64,000 nt of DNA from BJ22 sp021298375 (GTDB lineage Bacteria > Planctomycetota > Planctomycetia > Pirellulales > Pirellulaceae): positions 1 through 64,000 of the forward strand of contig JBKDOL010000006.1 of NCBI GenBank assembly GCA_046343015.1, given 5' to 3'. The translations under genes were made by a program, and so were the position numbers. The notes beneath the pieces are model-generated. The model did not search any database. It saw nothing but the letters and a program-made list of their open reading frames with translations, and was not told the origin of the DNA. This document shows, one piece after another, positions 46,076 to 55,646 of the stretch (its first letter is position 1; each line of letters opens with the position of its first letter).

Positions 46076-46438
46076 CGGGTGACTTTAATCCTCGGATAAG
46101 CCATAAGGAGAGCGGAGCGCATCGAAACTTGAAGGCAAACCGGCCTCAGTCCGGCAAACCGTCTCAGCAGCCCAAGCCATGATTGCGGGCGACGCTTGAG
46201 GCAGTTCAGCTCAACCGACCAAGGTTCGTGCTCGCCGCCGCGGACGGCAACTTCATGCGCTTCGGGAGCAGCGCTGGCCGTTGTTCCGCCTGAGCGCCAG
46301 TGCCGCCCCACAGTCTACACTCGGCAATGAATCGCGCCCCCCAGTCGCCACAAAAAAGGGCAACTTCCCCGCGGGAAGCTGCCCAGCCCGACTGCTCGAG
46401 TCCATTTTCCAGAAGAGTTCCCCCGAATCGGCCGCAAA
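46076..46438. other. Intergenic region with terminator
   Basis: 363 bases; no gene supported. It holds the terminator of the alpha-CTD gene and the promoter region of the membrane arrestin-like gene. Confidence 0.5.
46352..46384 (-). terminator. Rho-independent terminator after the alpha-CTD gene
   Basis: On the minus strand a 12-bp stem with one G-U pair (46384-46373 with 46369-46358) and a 3-base loop is followed by TTTTTTG. It lies 55 bases past the stop codon. Confidence 0.85.
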
Positions 46439-46726
46439 CTATCGCGGCTTTACGTCACCGTTTGGACGGTGACCCGGGCGATAAAATCCAACCCGCTCCA
46501 AGGCTCGATACACCTCATCCAGAGTCTTTTCGCCAAAGTTGGTGATGCTCAACAACTCCGCGCGGGTCGTATTCAGCAAATCGCGGACAGTGAAAATCCC
46601 GCGTTCCTCCAGACAGTTGGTCGTGCGCACGGTCAGGCCGATCTCGGCCGTGCTCAATTCCAGTTTTTCCTGCTGATCACGCAACGCTTCATCCGCGGCA
46701 CTGAGTGGAATACGTGTCCTGGCCAT
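46439..46726 (-). CDS. Stand-alone RNA polymerase alpha C-terminal-domain protein
   Basis: 95 residues from ATG 46726, which has GGAGGG at 7 nt. Residues about 22-82 match the RpoA alpha-CTD: 'ELSTAEIGLTVRTTNCLEERG', in part, 'IFTVRDLLNTTRAELLSI' and 'NFGEKTLDEVYRALERVGF'. In RpoA this domain binds UP elements and activators. There is no assembly domain, so it is not the polymerase alpha subunit; a small protein like this could bind DNA or compete with RpoA. The open frame continues upstream antisense to the helicase gene, but the RBS fixes the start. It has its own terminator. Confidence 0.85.
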   Translation of the reverse strand: MARTRIPLSAADEALRDQQEKLELSTAEIGLTVRTTNCLEERGIFTVRDLLNTTRAELLSITNFGEKTLDEVYRALERVGFYRPGHRPNGDVKPR

Positions 46727-47047
46727 CTTGGGTCCCTCCAAAAAAACTTGCCATGCTAATCCTGACCACGGTCTCACTGCTGAGCCCCCCGTCAGGTCCG
46801 AGTTCATTCCGACCGATTCGACCTGCCGGCGAACCTGTCTCCAAAAGCGGACAACCGTTTGCCTCGACGACTCGAGAAGCTCCACCCAGTTCAGCGACTC
46901 TGCCAGTGAAGCAATCGCGTCGTGCGACAAGTGCGGTTGAGCAGGGGCCCCGGATTCCTTGCCCCTCATGGCGAAGACTATAACATATGCCAATCGCCCG
47001 TTGAGTAGTGTCCCCGCAAAATTCCGGTCAACCGCTAGCACTTCATC
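46727..47047. other. Divergent intergenic region
   Basis: 321 bases between the alpha-CTD gene (minus) and the helicase gene (plus); should contain both promoters. No repeat seen. Confidence 0.5.
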
Positions 47048-49396
47048 ATGCCCTTCGAAACGCCCCCTTTTGAATCGAACCCAGGCTCGCGGCTGAATCT
47101 GGCCGATCTCAATCCGGCTCAACGGGAAGCGGTCGAGACGATCGAGGGTCCACTTTTGATTCTGGCTGGGCCTGGCAGCGGCAAGACCCGCGTGATCACG
47201 CACCGCGTGGCCCACATGCTGGAGCAGGGGATCCCAGCTCACAGCATTGCCGCACTGACCTTTACCAATAAAGCCGCGGGTGAGATGCGTGATCGGCTCG
47301 CCTTGCTGGCTCCAGGCCAGCAGGTCTGGTCGGGCACCTTTCACCGGTTCTGCTCGCGGCTGCTGCGGGCCTACGCGGGCTTCGTGGGGCTGACGGAAAA
47401 CTTCACGATTTACGATACAAGCGACGCCAAAAAACTGCTCAAGCAGGCAATCGAGGCGGCAGAAGTCGACCTTCGCCATTACTCTCCCGACTCCCTGGGC
47501 CAGGCAATCAGCAACCTCAAAAGCCAGGGGGTCGGTCACGACCAGTTCACTCCGCCAGTCGGTAACCCGCTGCTCCATCTCGCCGCCCGGGTGTACCCGC
47601 ACTACCAGCGTCTGCTTCAGTCAGCCAACGGCGTCGACTTCGATGACTTGTTGCTTTACGCCGTCCAGTTGCTCAGGGAAAACCCGGAACTGCGAGAGCA
47701 ACTCGACCGGCGTTACGCCTACATGATGGTCGACGAGTATCAGGACACCAACCGCGTCCAGTACCAACTCATCCGACTGTTGAATCACACGCTCCAAAAT
47801 CTTGCCGTCACCGGCGACCCGGACCAGTCGATTTACGGATGGCGCGGAGCGAACATCAACAATATCCTCGACTTCGAGAAGGACTACCGCGGCGTCAAAG
47901 TGGTCCGACTGGAGCAGAACTACCGCAGCACCAAATCCATTCTCGCCGTCGCCGACCAGTTAATCAGCAACAACACGCGCCGCAAAGCCAAGCAATTACT
48001 GACGGATAATTCGCAGGGAGAGCCCGTCAGCCTGGTAGCTTATCCCGACCCGCAATTCGAGGCGCGCGACATTGCGGAATCGATATCGGTGGCGATTCGC
48101 TCGGGAAAACGCCGCCCGCGGGACTTTGCCATTTTTTACCGCACCAATGCCCTTTCCCGCTCTCTGGAAACATCGCTCCGAAACGCTGCCATCCCTTATC
48201 AGATCGTTCAAGGCCTCGAGTTCTACCAGCGGCGGGAAATCAAGGACCTGATTGCCTACCTGCATTTGCTCAACAACGAGCGGGATGCGGTTGCCTTCGA
48301 GCGCGTGATCAACGTTCCCGCGCGAAAGATCGGCGACAAGACCGTCGAGAAGTTGCGAGCCTACGCCCACTCGAAACGCCTTTCCTTGCTCGGAGCCGCC
48401 CGAGTTGCGGGCCTCGTCGACTCGATCAGCAAGAGCGTCGCGGCGAAAATTTCCCAATTCGTCGCGATGTTTGATCGGATCGGCGAAGCCCGGGACCGCG
48501 ATGTCGGCGAGATCATTCGGCGAGTCCTGACCGAAACGAAGTATCGGGAATGGCTGGTCGAAGACGCCAGCGAAGAGGGCTATGAACGGGCCGCCAATGT
48601 GGACGAACTCGTTTCAGCGTGTGATGAGTTTGACCTGCAGCATCCCAACGACGGCGGTCTGGAAGCTTTCCTCGAGCAGGCAGCCCTCGTCAATGACACC
48701 GACGCTTGGGAATCCGATTCCGATTTTGTCACGCTCCTGACGATTCACTCATCCAAAGGCCTGGAATTCCCCGTAGTCTACATCGTGGGCCTCGAAGACG
48801 GACTAATCCCCCACGAACGCAGCTCTACTAACGACGAGGAGTTGGAAGAGGAGCGCCGCCTCCTGTTTGTCGGCATCACCCGCGCCGAACAGCAGTTGCA
48901 ACTCAGCCGCTGCCTCAGCCGCTTTCGCCGCAATGGCGTCTGGCCCTGTATCGCCAGCCGGTTCCTGATGGAGCTGCCGCGCGAAATCATGAACTGCTTC
49001 GAGCCGGCCAAGAGCGATCCTTGGTCCGACCAGGGTGACGGTTTCGAGCCCGACTTGGAATCCGTTGACCCGTGGCTTGAAGATGGCTTCAGCTCTGATG
49101 AGGTCAAGGAATCACCGCCACGCCTCAAATCCAGTACTTCGACCGCCTTCCCCCGCCTCGTCACCGCAGCCGAGTTGGAGAAAAAACAGGATGAGCTGAA
49201 CGCGATCCGGCTGCATCCGGATCGATTCCAAGTGGGGATGCAAGTCGAGCATCCCGAATATGGAGTCGGTCAGATCGTGGAGCTGAGCGGCAGCGGCTTG
49301 AAACGGGTTGCTACGGTCGACTTTCCGCTCCTGGGCAAACGTCGATTCCGACTCTCCCACAGCAACCTCCAACCCGCGGGGTCCGACTCGCATTGA
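47048..49396 (+). CDS. pcrA: ATP-dependent DNA helicase PcrA/UvrD
   Basis: 782 residues. All SF1A motifs are visible: Q motif 'LNPAQREAV', motif I 'AGPGSGKT', motif II 'MVDEYQDTN', motif III 'VTGDPDQSIYGWRGA', motif IV 'LEQNYRS', motif V 'TIHSSKGLEF', motif VI 'LLFVGITRAE'. The C-terminus 'VGMQVEHPEYGVGQIVELSG' (part) is the Tudor-like domain of PcrA that contacts RNA polymerase. Acts in nucleotide excision repair, replication restart and removal of RecA filaments, moving 3' to 5'. Length is normal. Monocistronic as far as can be seen. Confidence 0.95.
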   Translation: MPFETPPFESNPGSRLNLADLNPAQREAVETIEGPLLILAGPGSGKTRVITHRVAHMLEQGIPAHSIAALTFTNKAAGEMRDRLALLAPGQQVWSGTFHRFCSRLLRAYAGFVGLTENFTIYDTSDAKKLLKQAIEAAEVDLRHYSPDSLGQAISNLKSQGVGHDQFTPPVGNPLLHLAARVYPHYQRLLQSANGVDFDDLLLYAVQLLRENPELREQLDRRYAYMMVDEYQDTNRVQYQLIRLLNHTLQNLAVTGDPDQSIYGWRGANINNILDFEKDYRGVKVVRLEQNYRSTKSILAVADQLISNNTRRKAKQLLTDNSQGEPVSLVAYPDPQFEARDIAESISVAIRSGKRRPRDFAIFYRTNALSRSLETSLRNAAIPYQIVQGLEFYQRREIKDLIAYLHLLNNERDAVAFERVINVPARKIGDKTVEKLRAYAHSKRLSLLGAARVAGLVDSISKSVAAKISQFVAMFDRIGEARDRDVGEIIRRVLTETKYREWLVEDASEEGYERAANVDELVSACDEFDLQHPNDGGLEAFLEQAALVNDTDAWESDSDFVTLLTIHSSKGLEFPVVYIVGLEDGLIPHERSSTNDEELEEERRLLFVGITRAEQQLQLSRCLSRFRRNGVWPCIASRFLMELPREIMNCFEPAKSDPWSDQGDGFEPDLESVDPWLEDGFSSDEVKESPPRLKSSTSTAFPRLVTAAELEKKQDELNAIRLHPDRFQVGMQVEHPEYGVGQIVELSGSGLKRVATVDFPLLGKRRFRLSHSNLQPAGSDSH

Positions 49397-49529
49397 CCTC
49401 CGGTTGCGGACGCCATCCCCAGAAACGGGTTGATTGAAACCAGGTCCCCGCCCGCTTTCTCGCTGCCAGCGCTCCGCGCTCGGGGCGAGGACAACTCGGG
49501 GCGAGGACACGCTTAAGAAGGCAACTCGC

Positions 49530-49826
49530 TCACGCCTCCAAGCGTTGCTGAACCTCCGCCAACGACAAGCCGCGAACCAGAAAGGTCTTTTGATTGCTCG
49601 TGGCGCCGCGGATCAACTCCAGCTGCCGGGGCGGGACTTGTAAACTCGCAGCCAACTGCCGGGTGATGGCAGCGTTGGCCTGGCCTTTCTCCGGCACCGC
49701 CGTGGTCGCAATCTTTAAACGACCATTCTCGATGCCCCGCAATTCGTTTTTCCGTGCTGCGGCCAATGCCTTGACGTGAACGAGCGTGCCGTCCGCGTGC
49801 TTTTCCCAACAACCCGCGGCCTGCAT
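49530..49826 (-). CDS. DUF167 (YggU) family protein
   Basis: 98 residues from ATG 49826 with GAGGAA 8 nt upstream. It matches the small YggU/DUF167 fold: 'GTLVHVKALAAARKNELRG' (part), 'LKIATTAVPEKGQANAAITRQ', in part, 'LIRGATSNQKTFLV' and 'LSLAEVQQRL'. The 'PxxGxAN' and 'GxTSxxK' loops are the conserved family sites. Function is unknown, although structures are solved. It converges on the helicase gene. Confidence 0.88.
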   Translation of the reverse strand: MQAAGCWEKHADGTLVHVKALAAARKNELRGIENGRLKIATTAVPEKGQANAAITRQLAASLQVPPRQLELIRGATSNQKTFLVRGLSLAEVQQRLEA

Positions 49827-50011
49827 CGGTCTGTTCCTCCTCAAAAACACGGCGAGTTGGCGAGAGCCCAGACAAGTCCGTTCCGCGGATCATGCCTCCC
49901 GCGCAAGTCGGCCCCACGGTGCTCCCCGACTCTGCTCCCCGCGACGCTTGCCCCAGCGGTTCGTCGTTCAGGATACAGCGATCACTTCGTCGCGTGCTCA
50001 CCACGCGGGGC

Positions 50012-50998
50012 TCAAGACTTCCGGACGTATCCGTATTCAACGAGGAACTGCCACTCATCATCAATCGCATCGTCTAGTGAGCCGATTCGATAGCCTAATT
50101 GGCTGATTGCTTTTTCGCTGCTGTAAAAGTGTTGCAATTGCCCCATCGCCGTAGCGCCGGAGTTGACTTGGGGTTCCTGTCGCATCCATTTACCGGCCAG
50201 GTCTCCGACCCGCCCCGCGATCCCAGCCAACCAATTCGGCAACTTGGCCCGCGGCCCGTTTCGTTTGCCAACGGCCAGGGCCATCTTCTGCCACAGTTCC
50301 AGATAAGAAAGATTTTCGCCGCCGAGGATGTACCGTTCTCCGCGCCGCCCGCGATCGACAGCCTTCAGGATCCCGTCCGCAACATCCCGGACATCGACCG
50401 CCGAACAACCACCCGCCGGGGCGAGCGGAGTCGGCCCACCAGCGATCGCCAGCAGCATTGCTCCTGACGAGGGTTTCCAGTCCCAAGGTCCCAACATGAA
50501 TCCCGGATGGATAATGATCCCGTCGAGTCCCTGTTCAATTTGCTCGAGCATTTTCTGCTCAGCCTCGCGTTTGCTTTGGACATAGGAAATGGGCGGCTTG
50601 CCCGGTTCGCGATCGGACTCCGTGCGCGGTCGACCGTCCGGGGCATGCGCTAACGTATCGACTGTGCTGACATGAATCATCCGCCGCTTTTTCAAGCGGC
50701 AGAATTCAGCCAGTCGCTCGGTGGCGGTCACATTGACCTGCCTTGATTCAACGAGTCGAGACCAGCCAATTTGAATCATGGCCGCAGCGTGAATCAGGAC
50801 ATCAAAGTCCGAAGATTCGGCGAGCAACCGCTCGACATTGGTCAAATCACCCGGAACCGGATCAAACTTGAGGCCCGCCAAAGCCCGCCCCCCCGCTCCC
50901 GGCCGCAACGTGAGTTGGACTTCATGCCCTTCAGCCACCAACAGGCGGAGCAGGTTGTTTCCCAGGAATCCGGTAGCTCCCGTGAGCAAGACTCGCAT
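50012..50998 (-). CDS. NAD(P)-dependent epimerase/reductase (extended SDR)
   Basis: 328 residues with GAGG before the ATG. Cofactor motif 'GATGFLG' is at residues 7-13; catalytic S/T at 111-112 ('HVSTVDTLAH'); Y139 and K143 in 'SYVQSK'. The sequence is like dihydroflavonol-4-reductase and HpnA-type SDRs, which reduce or epimerise a wide range of substrates. The next divergent genes encode an acyltransferase-like GNAT protein and a ketosynthase-like protein, so a role in lipid or polyketide-type metabolism is possible. Substrate cannot be assigned. Confidence 0.85.
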   Translation of the reverse strand: MRVLLTGATGFLGNNLLRLLVAEGHEVQLTLRPGAGGRALAGLKFDPVPGDLTNVERLLAESSDFDVLIHAAAMIQIGWSRLVESRQVNVTATERLAEFCRLKKRRMIHVSTVDTLAHAPDGRPRTESDREPGKPPISYVQSKREAEQKMLEQIEQGLDGIIIHPGFMLGPWDWKPSSGAMLLAIAGGPTPLAPAGGCSAVDVRDVADGILKAVDRGRRGERYILGGENLSYLELWQKMALAVGKRNGPRAKLPNWLAGIAGRVGDLAGKWMRQEPQVNSGATAMGQLQHFYSSEKAISQLGYRIGSLDDAIDDEWQFLVEYGYVRKS

Positions 50999-51155
50999 TC
51001 TCGACCTCTTCCCAAACCTTTACAATTCGTGTCTGCCGTTGGGGAGACTCGGCTGAGCCAGCAGAACCAGTTGACGAATGCCCCGCCACCTTCCTTGCTT
51101 GCCCCGGCCCCTCTTTCAAATCGCATTCCGCGAATCAACACCCCCAGTCGGTCCC

Positions 51156-52280
51156 ATGCAAATTACCGTCCAGCCTGTCGTCTCGCGACGTGATCAGCGA
51201 GAGTTTATCAAATTTGCCTGGGACCTGTATCGCGGTGACCCAAACTGGGTCCCGCCGCTTCTGATGAGCATCAAAGAGTTGCTCGGCTACAAACGCCATC
51301 CGTTTTACGGCAATGGCGCGATTCAGACTTTTCTCGCCCGTTCCGGCGGCAAGATTGTCGGGCGCATCGCCGCAATTATCGATGGGGCACACAATCAGAC
51401 CCACCAGGAACAGCGGGGTATGATTGGCTTTTTTGAATCGATCAATGACCATCAAGTCGCCGCCGCCCTCTTTGATGCCGCCCGAAAGTGGTTGCGCGAC
51501 AAGGGGATGACCTCCCTTCGCGGACCGCTCAATCCGGCGCTCAATTATGAGTGCGCCCTGCTCATCGACGGGTTTGACAGCCCGCCGACATTTCTGATGA
51601 CGTACAACAAGGATTATTACCCGAGCCTGTTCGAGCATTACGGGTTTCGGAAGTCGCAGGACCTGTTCGCTTTCTGGGGACACGTCAACATGCTGGAGAC
51701 GCTTGACCCGAAACTGCTCAGCCTCGCGGCTCAGGTTCAGGAGCGTTTTCAAATCACGGTTCGTCCTTCGACCAAGGCCACGTTCGCGGACGATATCGAT
51801 GCCTTTTTAAAAATCTACAATCGGGCACTGCCGGGCACTTGGGGATTTGTCCCGCTCAGCGACGCCGAGGTCAAGCAAATTGCCAGCGGTCTGAAATTGC
51901 TGATCGTCCCCGACCTGGTTCGGATCGCCGAACACGAGGGCAAGCCCGTTGGAGCAGTCTTCGGGTTGCTGGACTATAACCCAATCATCAAGCAGATCGA
52001 CGGCAGACTGTTTCCGTTTGGCTTTCTGAAAATCCTCTTCGGCAGGAAAAAGCTGAAGCGGATTCGCCTCGTCAGCACCAATGTGCTCCCTGAGTACCAG
52101 CGTTTTGGACTCCCCCTGGTCCTGATGAAGAGCCTGCTTGAGTCCGCCATGGCCTGGGGAATTGAGGAAGGGGAATTCAGCTGGGTGCTGGAATCAAATC
52201 ATTTATCCCGGGCGACGCTCGAGCGGGGTGGGGCCAAACTAATCAAGACCTATCGAATTTATGATCTCGACCCGGCATAA
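51156..52280 (+). CDS. GNAT-fold acyltransferase-like protein
   Basis: 374 residues from ATG 51156. The protein starts 'ITVQPVVSRRDQREFIKFAWD' (part) and has two GNAT-like halves: 'TFLARSGGKIVGRIAAIID' near residue 55-75 and 'LVSTNVLPEYQRFGLPLVL' near 310. Proteins of this length and opening (YghO-like) are found in Bacteroidetes and Planctomycetes and are annotated as N-acetyltransferases, but the acetyl-CoA loop is degenerate (Q-R-F-G-L). A ketosynthase-like gene follows 72 nt downstream. The substrate is unknown; a lipid-linked acyl transfer is one possibility. Confidence 0.75.
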   Translation: MQITVQPVVSRRDQREFIKFAWDLYRGDPNWVPPLLMSIKELLGYKRHPFYGNGAIQTFLARSGGKIVGRIAAIIDGAHNQTHQEQRGMIGFFESINDHQVAAALFDAARKWLRDKGMTSLRGPLNPALNYECALLIDGFDSPPTFLMTYNKDYYPSLFEHYGFRKSQDLFAFWGHVNMLETLDPKLLSLAAQVQERFQITVRPSTKATFADDIDAFLKIYNRALPGTWGFVPLSDAEVKQIASGLKLLIVPDLVRIAEHEGKPVGAVFGLLDYNPIIKQIDGRLFPFGFLKILFGRKKLKRIRLVSTNVLPEYQRFGLPLVLMKSLLESAMAWGIEEGEFSWVLESNHLSRATLERGGAKLIKTYRIYDLDPA

Positions 52281-52352
52281 TGGGCCCTTCGTCGGATTGC
52301 CCCTTTTAGCGGCCCCGACTGCCCTTTGACACTCACCCCCAATTTCCCACTC

Positions 52353-53609
52353 ATGCCCGCGGCCCCAGAAATCCTGATCACCGGCATGGGTACGGTCTCT
52401 CCGCTCGGAGTCGGTTTGGAGTCCTTTTGGACGGCGCTGGATAGTGGGCAAAGCGGCGTCATCGAGCGAACGGAATTCGCGGAGACCGATTGGCCGTTTC
52501 GAATTGCCGCCCCGCTGCAAGGCTTCGACCCCAAACAATTGGTCAAGCCGCGAAAAGCGCTCAAGGTCATGTGCCCGCCAATTCAATCGGGCTGTGCAGC
52601 CGCCAACCTCGCAGTCGAGCAGGCTGGGATCACACCGGAACAACTCAACCCGGACCGTATCGCGACGGTTTTTGGGACGGAGGTCTTTATTTCCGACCCG
52701 AGGGAGATCGGAAATGCCTTCTTCAAATGCCTGGTCGACGGCAAGTACGAGCACTCCCTCTGGGGCACCGCCGGAATCGCCGAAATCGAACCACTCTGGA
52801 TGCTCAAGTACTTGCCCAACATGGTCGCATCCCACATCTCAATCGCGCTCGATGCGCGCGGACCAAGCAACTCGATTTGCCAGGGCGATGTCTCTTCACT
52901 GCTCTCGATCATCGAAGCCGCCGAGTTGCTCAATCGGGGCTGGGCCGATATTGCCCTGGCCGGCGGGACTGGCTCCAATCTGCAACACTTCACCATGATT
53001 TATCGTGGCAAAGAAAGTTACAGCCACCGAATCGACTCACCGCAGCAGGCATCCCGCCCCTTCGACCGCGATCGCGATGGCATGGTCGCAGGTGAAGGCG
53101 CCGGGGCCATCGTGCTCGAGACCGCTCCGCACCTCGCTGCCCGAAATGGCTCGGCGCAGGCCAGACTGAGCGGTTGGGCTCAAGGCTTTTGCCCCCCTGA
53201 ATCCCCCCGGTTCAGCGCGCGGATCGCGGAGGTCTGCGCCGCCGCATCGGCTCGCGCCGGACTGCGGCCCCAAGACCTCGACCAATGGAATGCGCACGCC
53301 ACCAGTCAAGTTCAAATCGATCGCTGGGAGGCAGCGGCTATCGGCCAATTCGCTCCCGAGGTTCCAGTCGTTGCCCTCAAGCATCTTTTCGGTCACCTCG
53401 GCCCCGGCAGTGGCTGCGTCGAACTCGTGGGCGGAATTCTGGCGATGCAGCGGAATCGGCTGCCCGGCGCGATCAACTTCAAACAACCGGACCCCGGGAC
53501 CCAACTGAATATCTCGTCCCGCACGCGCAACCACGCGCAGCAGCACATGCTGAAACTCTCGTTCTCACCCACCGGTCAAATCGCTGCAGTCGTGGTTTCC
53601 AAAGTCTGA
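52353..53609 (+). CDS. Beta-ketoacyl synthase-like protein with altered active site
   Basis: 418 residues from ATG 52353. Overall a thiolase-fold KAS: 'ILITGMGTVSPLGVG' start, 'ALAGGTGSNLQ', 'RPFDRDRDGMVAGEGAGAIVL' (part), H315 in 'WNAHATSQ', K343 and H348 in 'LKHLFGHLGPGSG'. At the nucleophile elbow the usual T-A-C-A is replaced: 'GPSNSICQGDVSS' puts D179 where Cys is expected, with a Cys three residues earlier (C176). It may be a chain-length-factor-like or decarboxylating partner, not a condensing enzyme. It probably forms a unit with the GNAT-like gene. There is no adjacent acyl carrier protein. Confidence 0.82.
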   Translation: MPAAPEILITGMGTVSPLGVGLESFWTALDSGQSGVIERTEFAETDWPFRIAAPLQGFDPKQLVKPRKALKVMCPPIQSGCAAANLAVEQAGITPEQLNPDRIATVFGTEVFISDPREIGNAFFKCLVDGKYEHSLWGTAGIAEIEPLWMLKYLPNMVASHISIALDARGPSNSICQGDVSSLLSIIEAAELLNRGWADIALAGGTGSNLQHFTMIYRGKESYSHRIDSPQQASRPFDRDRDGMVAGEGAGAIVLETAPHLAARNGSAQARLSGWAQGFCPPESPRFSARIAEVCAAASARAGLRPQDLDQWNAHATSQVQIDRWEAAAIGQFAPEVPVVALKHLFGHLGPGSGCVELVGGILAMQRNRLPGAINFKQPDPGTQLNISSRTRNHAQQHMLKLSFSPTGQIAAVVVSKV

Positions 53610-53809
53610 GCCGTGACCGCGCCCCCCTTCAGCAGGATCACCGCGTGCGACTCCCGCGGAACAATTGGGCACTCCTCGCTGGGTACTCCTTAAATTTTTT
53701 GGGCGTTGACCACCTTCCGGGGCGGGATTCCTCGCCGCCAGGGGCGAGCTCGCTAGCGGATTTCTCCCTTGACCGCCTTGCGGCAGCCTGTTATTTACCC
53801 CGCGATCGG

Positions 53810-55309
53810 ATGTCGCGATCCGTAACCAATCGGCACTTCAAAGGGCAGAAGTTGAGCCAACTTCCTCAAATCTTGACCGGGTTGCTCGCAGCTTACATCG
53901 TTGGCCTGTTGGTCGACGGTTCAGTCTGCGCGCAGACATCACCGACACCGGTTTACGATCCTTATTTTCTGCCGACGACTTACCAGCAAGGGGTTCCTCC
54001 GCCGACGTATCAACCTTTCCCCTATGCTCCGCCCCCTACGAGCGTACCGCCACCGGTCTACCCTCAAACCACCGTTCCCGGGATGACGTATCCAGGGACG
54101 ACGGTGCCGCCGCCCGTTTACGGCACGCCCGCCTTTGGAGCCGCGCCCACGACGACCCTGCCGCCAGTGACTACTCTGCCGCCAATGACTACGGCGCCTC
54201 CGATGGTTTACAACTCACCGCAAACTTATGTGCCGGGCGTGGCTCCGCCACCCATGGATCCGTTTGCCTACAACTCGAATCCCTATCCATTCGGCACGGT
54301 ACCTCCAACCCAACCGGGGATGCCGACGGGCACCTCACCGTATGGTCCCTCGGTTTATAACCCCGCCGTTCCTTCCACACTTTACCCGACCAATCCCCTC
54401 GACCCCAACGCTCAGGCTCAAATGGCTGGTGCCACCAGTGGGCCTGTCGTCTGGTGGCCGAATACTGACCGCGGCTGGCCAGAACTCGCTTGGTCCCGTT
54501 GGCGAACCGAATCGACTCCGGGCCTGTTCCAGCATCTTCGCTTTCGGCAAAACTGGATCATCGGCGGTGACGACCCGGCAGATCTCCAAATTCTCGACTC
54601 GCAACTCTCAACCACGCTGGTGTGGCCGACATTTCTGGGAGCGGTGATGCCACTGCGAATTTCCCCAGGTTTTGACCTCCATTTGTGGGATGGTCCAGAC
54701 TCGGCGATTACCGGCTTCGACCTCCCGGCCAAGGCTTACAGTGCTTACGTAAACTTTGACTTCGTCTCGGACATCCGCCGCCCGGCTGGTTTGGAGGTCA
54801 ACTTTACCGCCGGTATTTACACCGATGGCGATAATATCAGCTCTGAGAGCTGGCGTTTTACTGGCGTCGGACTCGGTTGGTTTCGACTCAGCCCCACCAA
54901 CGTTTTAAAACTCGGTGTGGAGTATTACGACCGCATTGATCTGAAAATGCTCCCCGCCGTCGGCTTCTTTCTCCAGCCAAATAACGACCTGAAAATTGAT
55001 CTCTACTTTCCCCGTCCCCGTTTGCTGCACCGCTTTCCGCCGCGTGGCAATACAGAAGTCTGGGGCTATGTCGGCCAGGAATACGGCGCCGGTTCCTGGA
55101 CAATTGAACGGCTGGCCGGCTTCGATGATCAAGTCGACATCAACGACAAACGGGTCGTTTTCGGACTCGAGTGGAAAAATCCTCGCGGTGGCACCGGCTT
55201 CCTCGAGGGAGGTTATGTCTGGGACCGGGCTATCCTGTATCGCAGTAACCCACCTGACAAACTCGAAAATTCCGACTCCTTCATGCTCCGCACCGGCTTT
55301 GCCTTCTAG
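53810..55309 (+). CDS. Outer-membrane beta-barrel protein with Pro-rich N-terminal region
   Basis: 499 residues from ATG 53810. The signal peptide ('GLLAAYIVGLLVDGSVCAQ', residues about 24-42) is followed by some 175 residues rich in Pro/Thr/Tyr with repeats such as 'TTLPPVTTLPPMTTAPP', likely an extended linker in the periplasm or at the surface. From about residue 200 alternating aromatic beta-strands form a barrel, ending with the C-terminal Phe motif 'MLRTGFAF' recognised by BAM. No substrate-specific feature is seen; a porin-like or structural envelope role fits. It lies 200 bases downstream of the KAS-like gene. Confidence 0.78.
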   Translation: MSRSVTNRHFKGQKLSQLPQILTGLLAAYIVGLLVDGSVCAQTSPTPVYDPYFLPTTYQQGVPPPTYQPFPYAPPPTSVPPPVYPQTTVPGMTYPGTTVPPPVYGTPAFGAAPTTTLPPVTTLPPMTTAPPMVYNSPQTYVPGVAPPPMDPFAYNSNPYPFGTVPPTQPGMPTGTSPYGPSVYNPAVPSTLYPTNPLDPNAQAQMAGATSGPVVWWPNTDRGWPELAWSRWRTESTPGLFQHLRFRQNWIIGGDDPADLQILDSQLSTTLVWPTFLGAVMPLRISPGFDLHLWDGPDSAITGFDLPAKAYSAYVNFDFVSDIRRPAGLEVNFTAGIYTDGDNISSESWRFTGVGLGWFRLSPTNVLKLGVEYYDRIDLKMLPAVGFFLQPNNDLKIDLYFPRPRLLHRFPPRGNTEVWGYVGQEYGAGSWTIERLAGFDDQVDINDKRVVFGLEWKNPRGGTGFLEGGYVWDRAILYRSNPPDKLENSDSFMLRTGFAF

Positions 55310-55646
55310 GAAAATTTGGACTTCCGCCGCGACTGAACCATTCGCCGCCGAGCCGCGTATTGAGTCCCTGTGATACCGCGCGCGGCTCTGACATACTCCG
55401 AGCGGACTCTGAATCCGGCTAAAGTCATCGGCTTTCAACCTGGAGCACTCTCCCGGCGTTTAACTCACCGGCAGCAGCGGTCCCGACCTCCCGCGCGGCC
55501 CCGCCAAACCGGCAACCCCTGACTCGGGCAACCCTTGACTCGGGAAACCCCGCCGCGCCCAAACGCTCTCGGGGCCTCCCCGACTGCCCAGCGATAGGCT
55601 GGACTGGCATAATGAGGCTCCACGCTCCACCTCTCTCGCGGCCGTA
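55310..55646. other. Intergenic region with 16-bp repeat
   Basis: 337 bases before the ABC transporter operon; no gene supported. Confidence 0.5.
55512..55553. repeat. 16-bp tandem repeat, about 2.6 copies
   Basis: GCAACCCCTGACTCGG, GCAACCCTTGACTCGG and a partial, diverged third unit, about 95 bases before the natA start codon. Confidence 0.8.

Noticed and set aside
46439..47602. 387-residue minus-strand frame reaching into the helicase gene
   Set aside because: Only the last 95 residues (alpha-CTD) are protein-like and have an RBS; the rest is antisense to pcrA.
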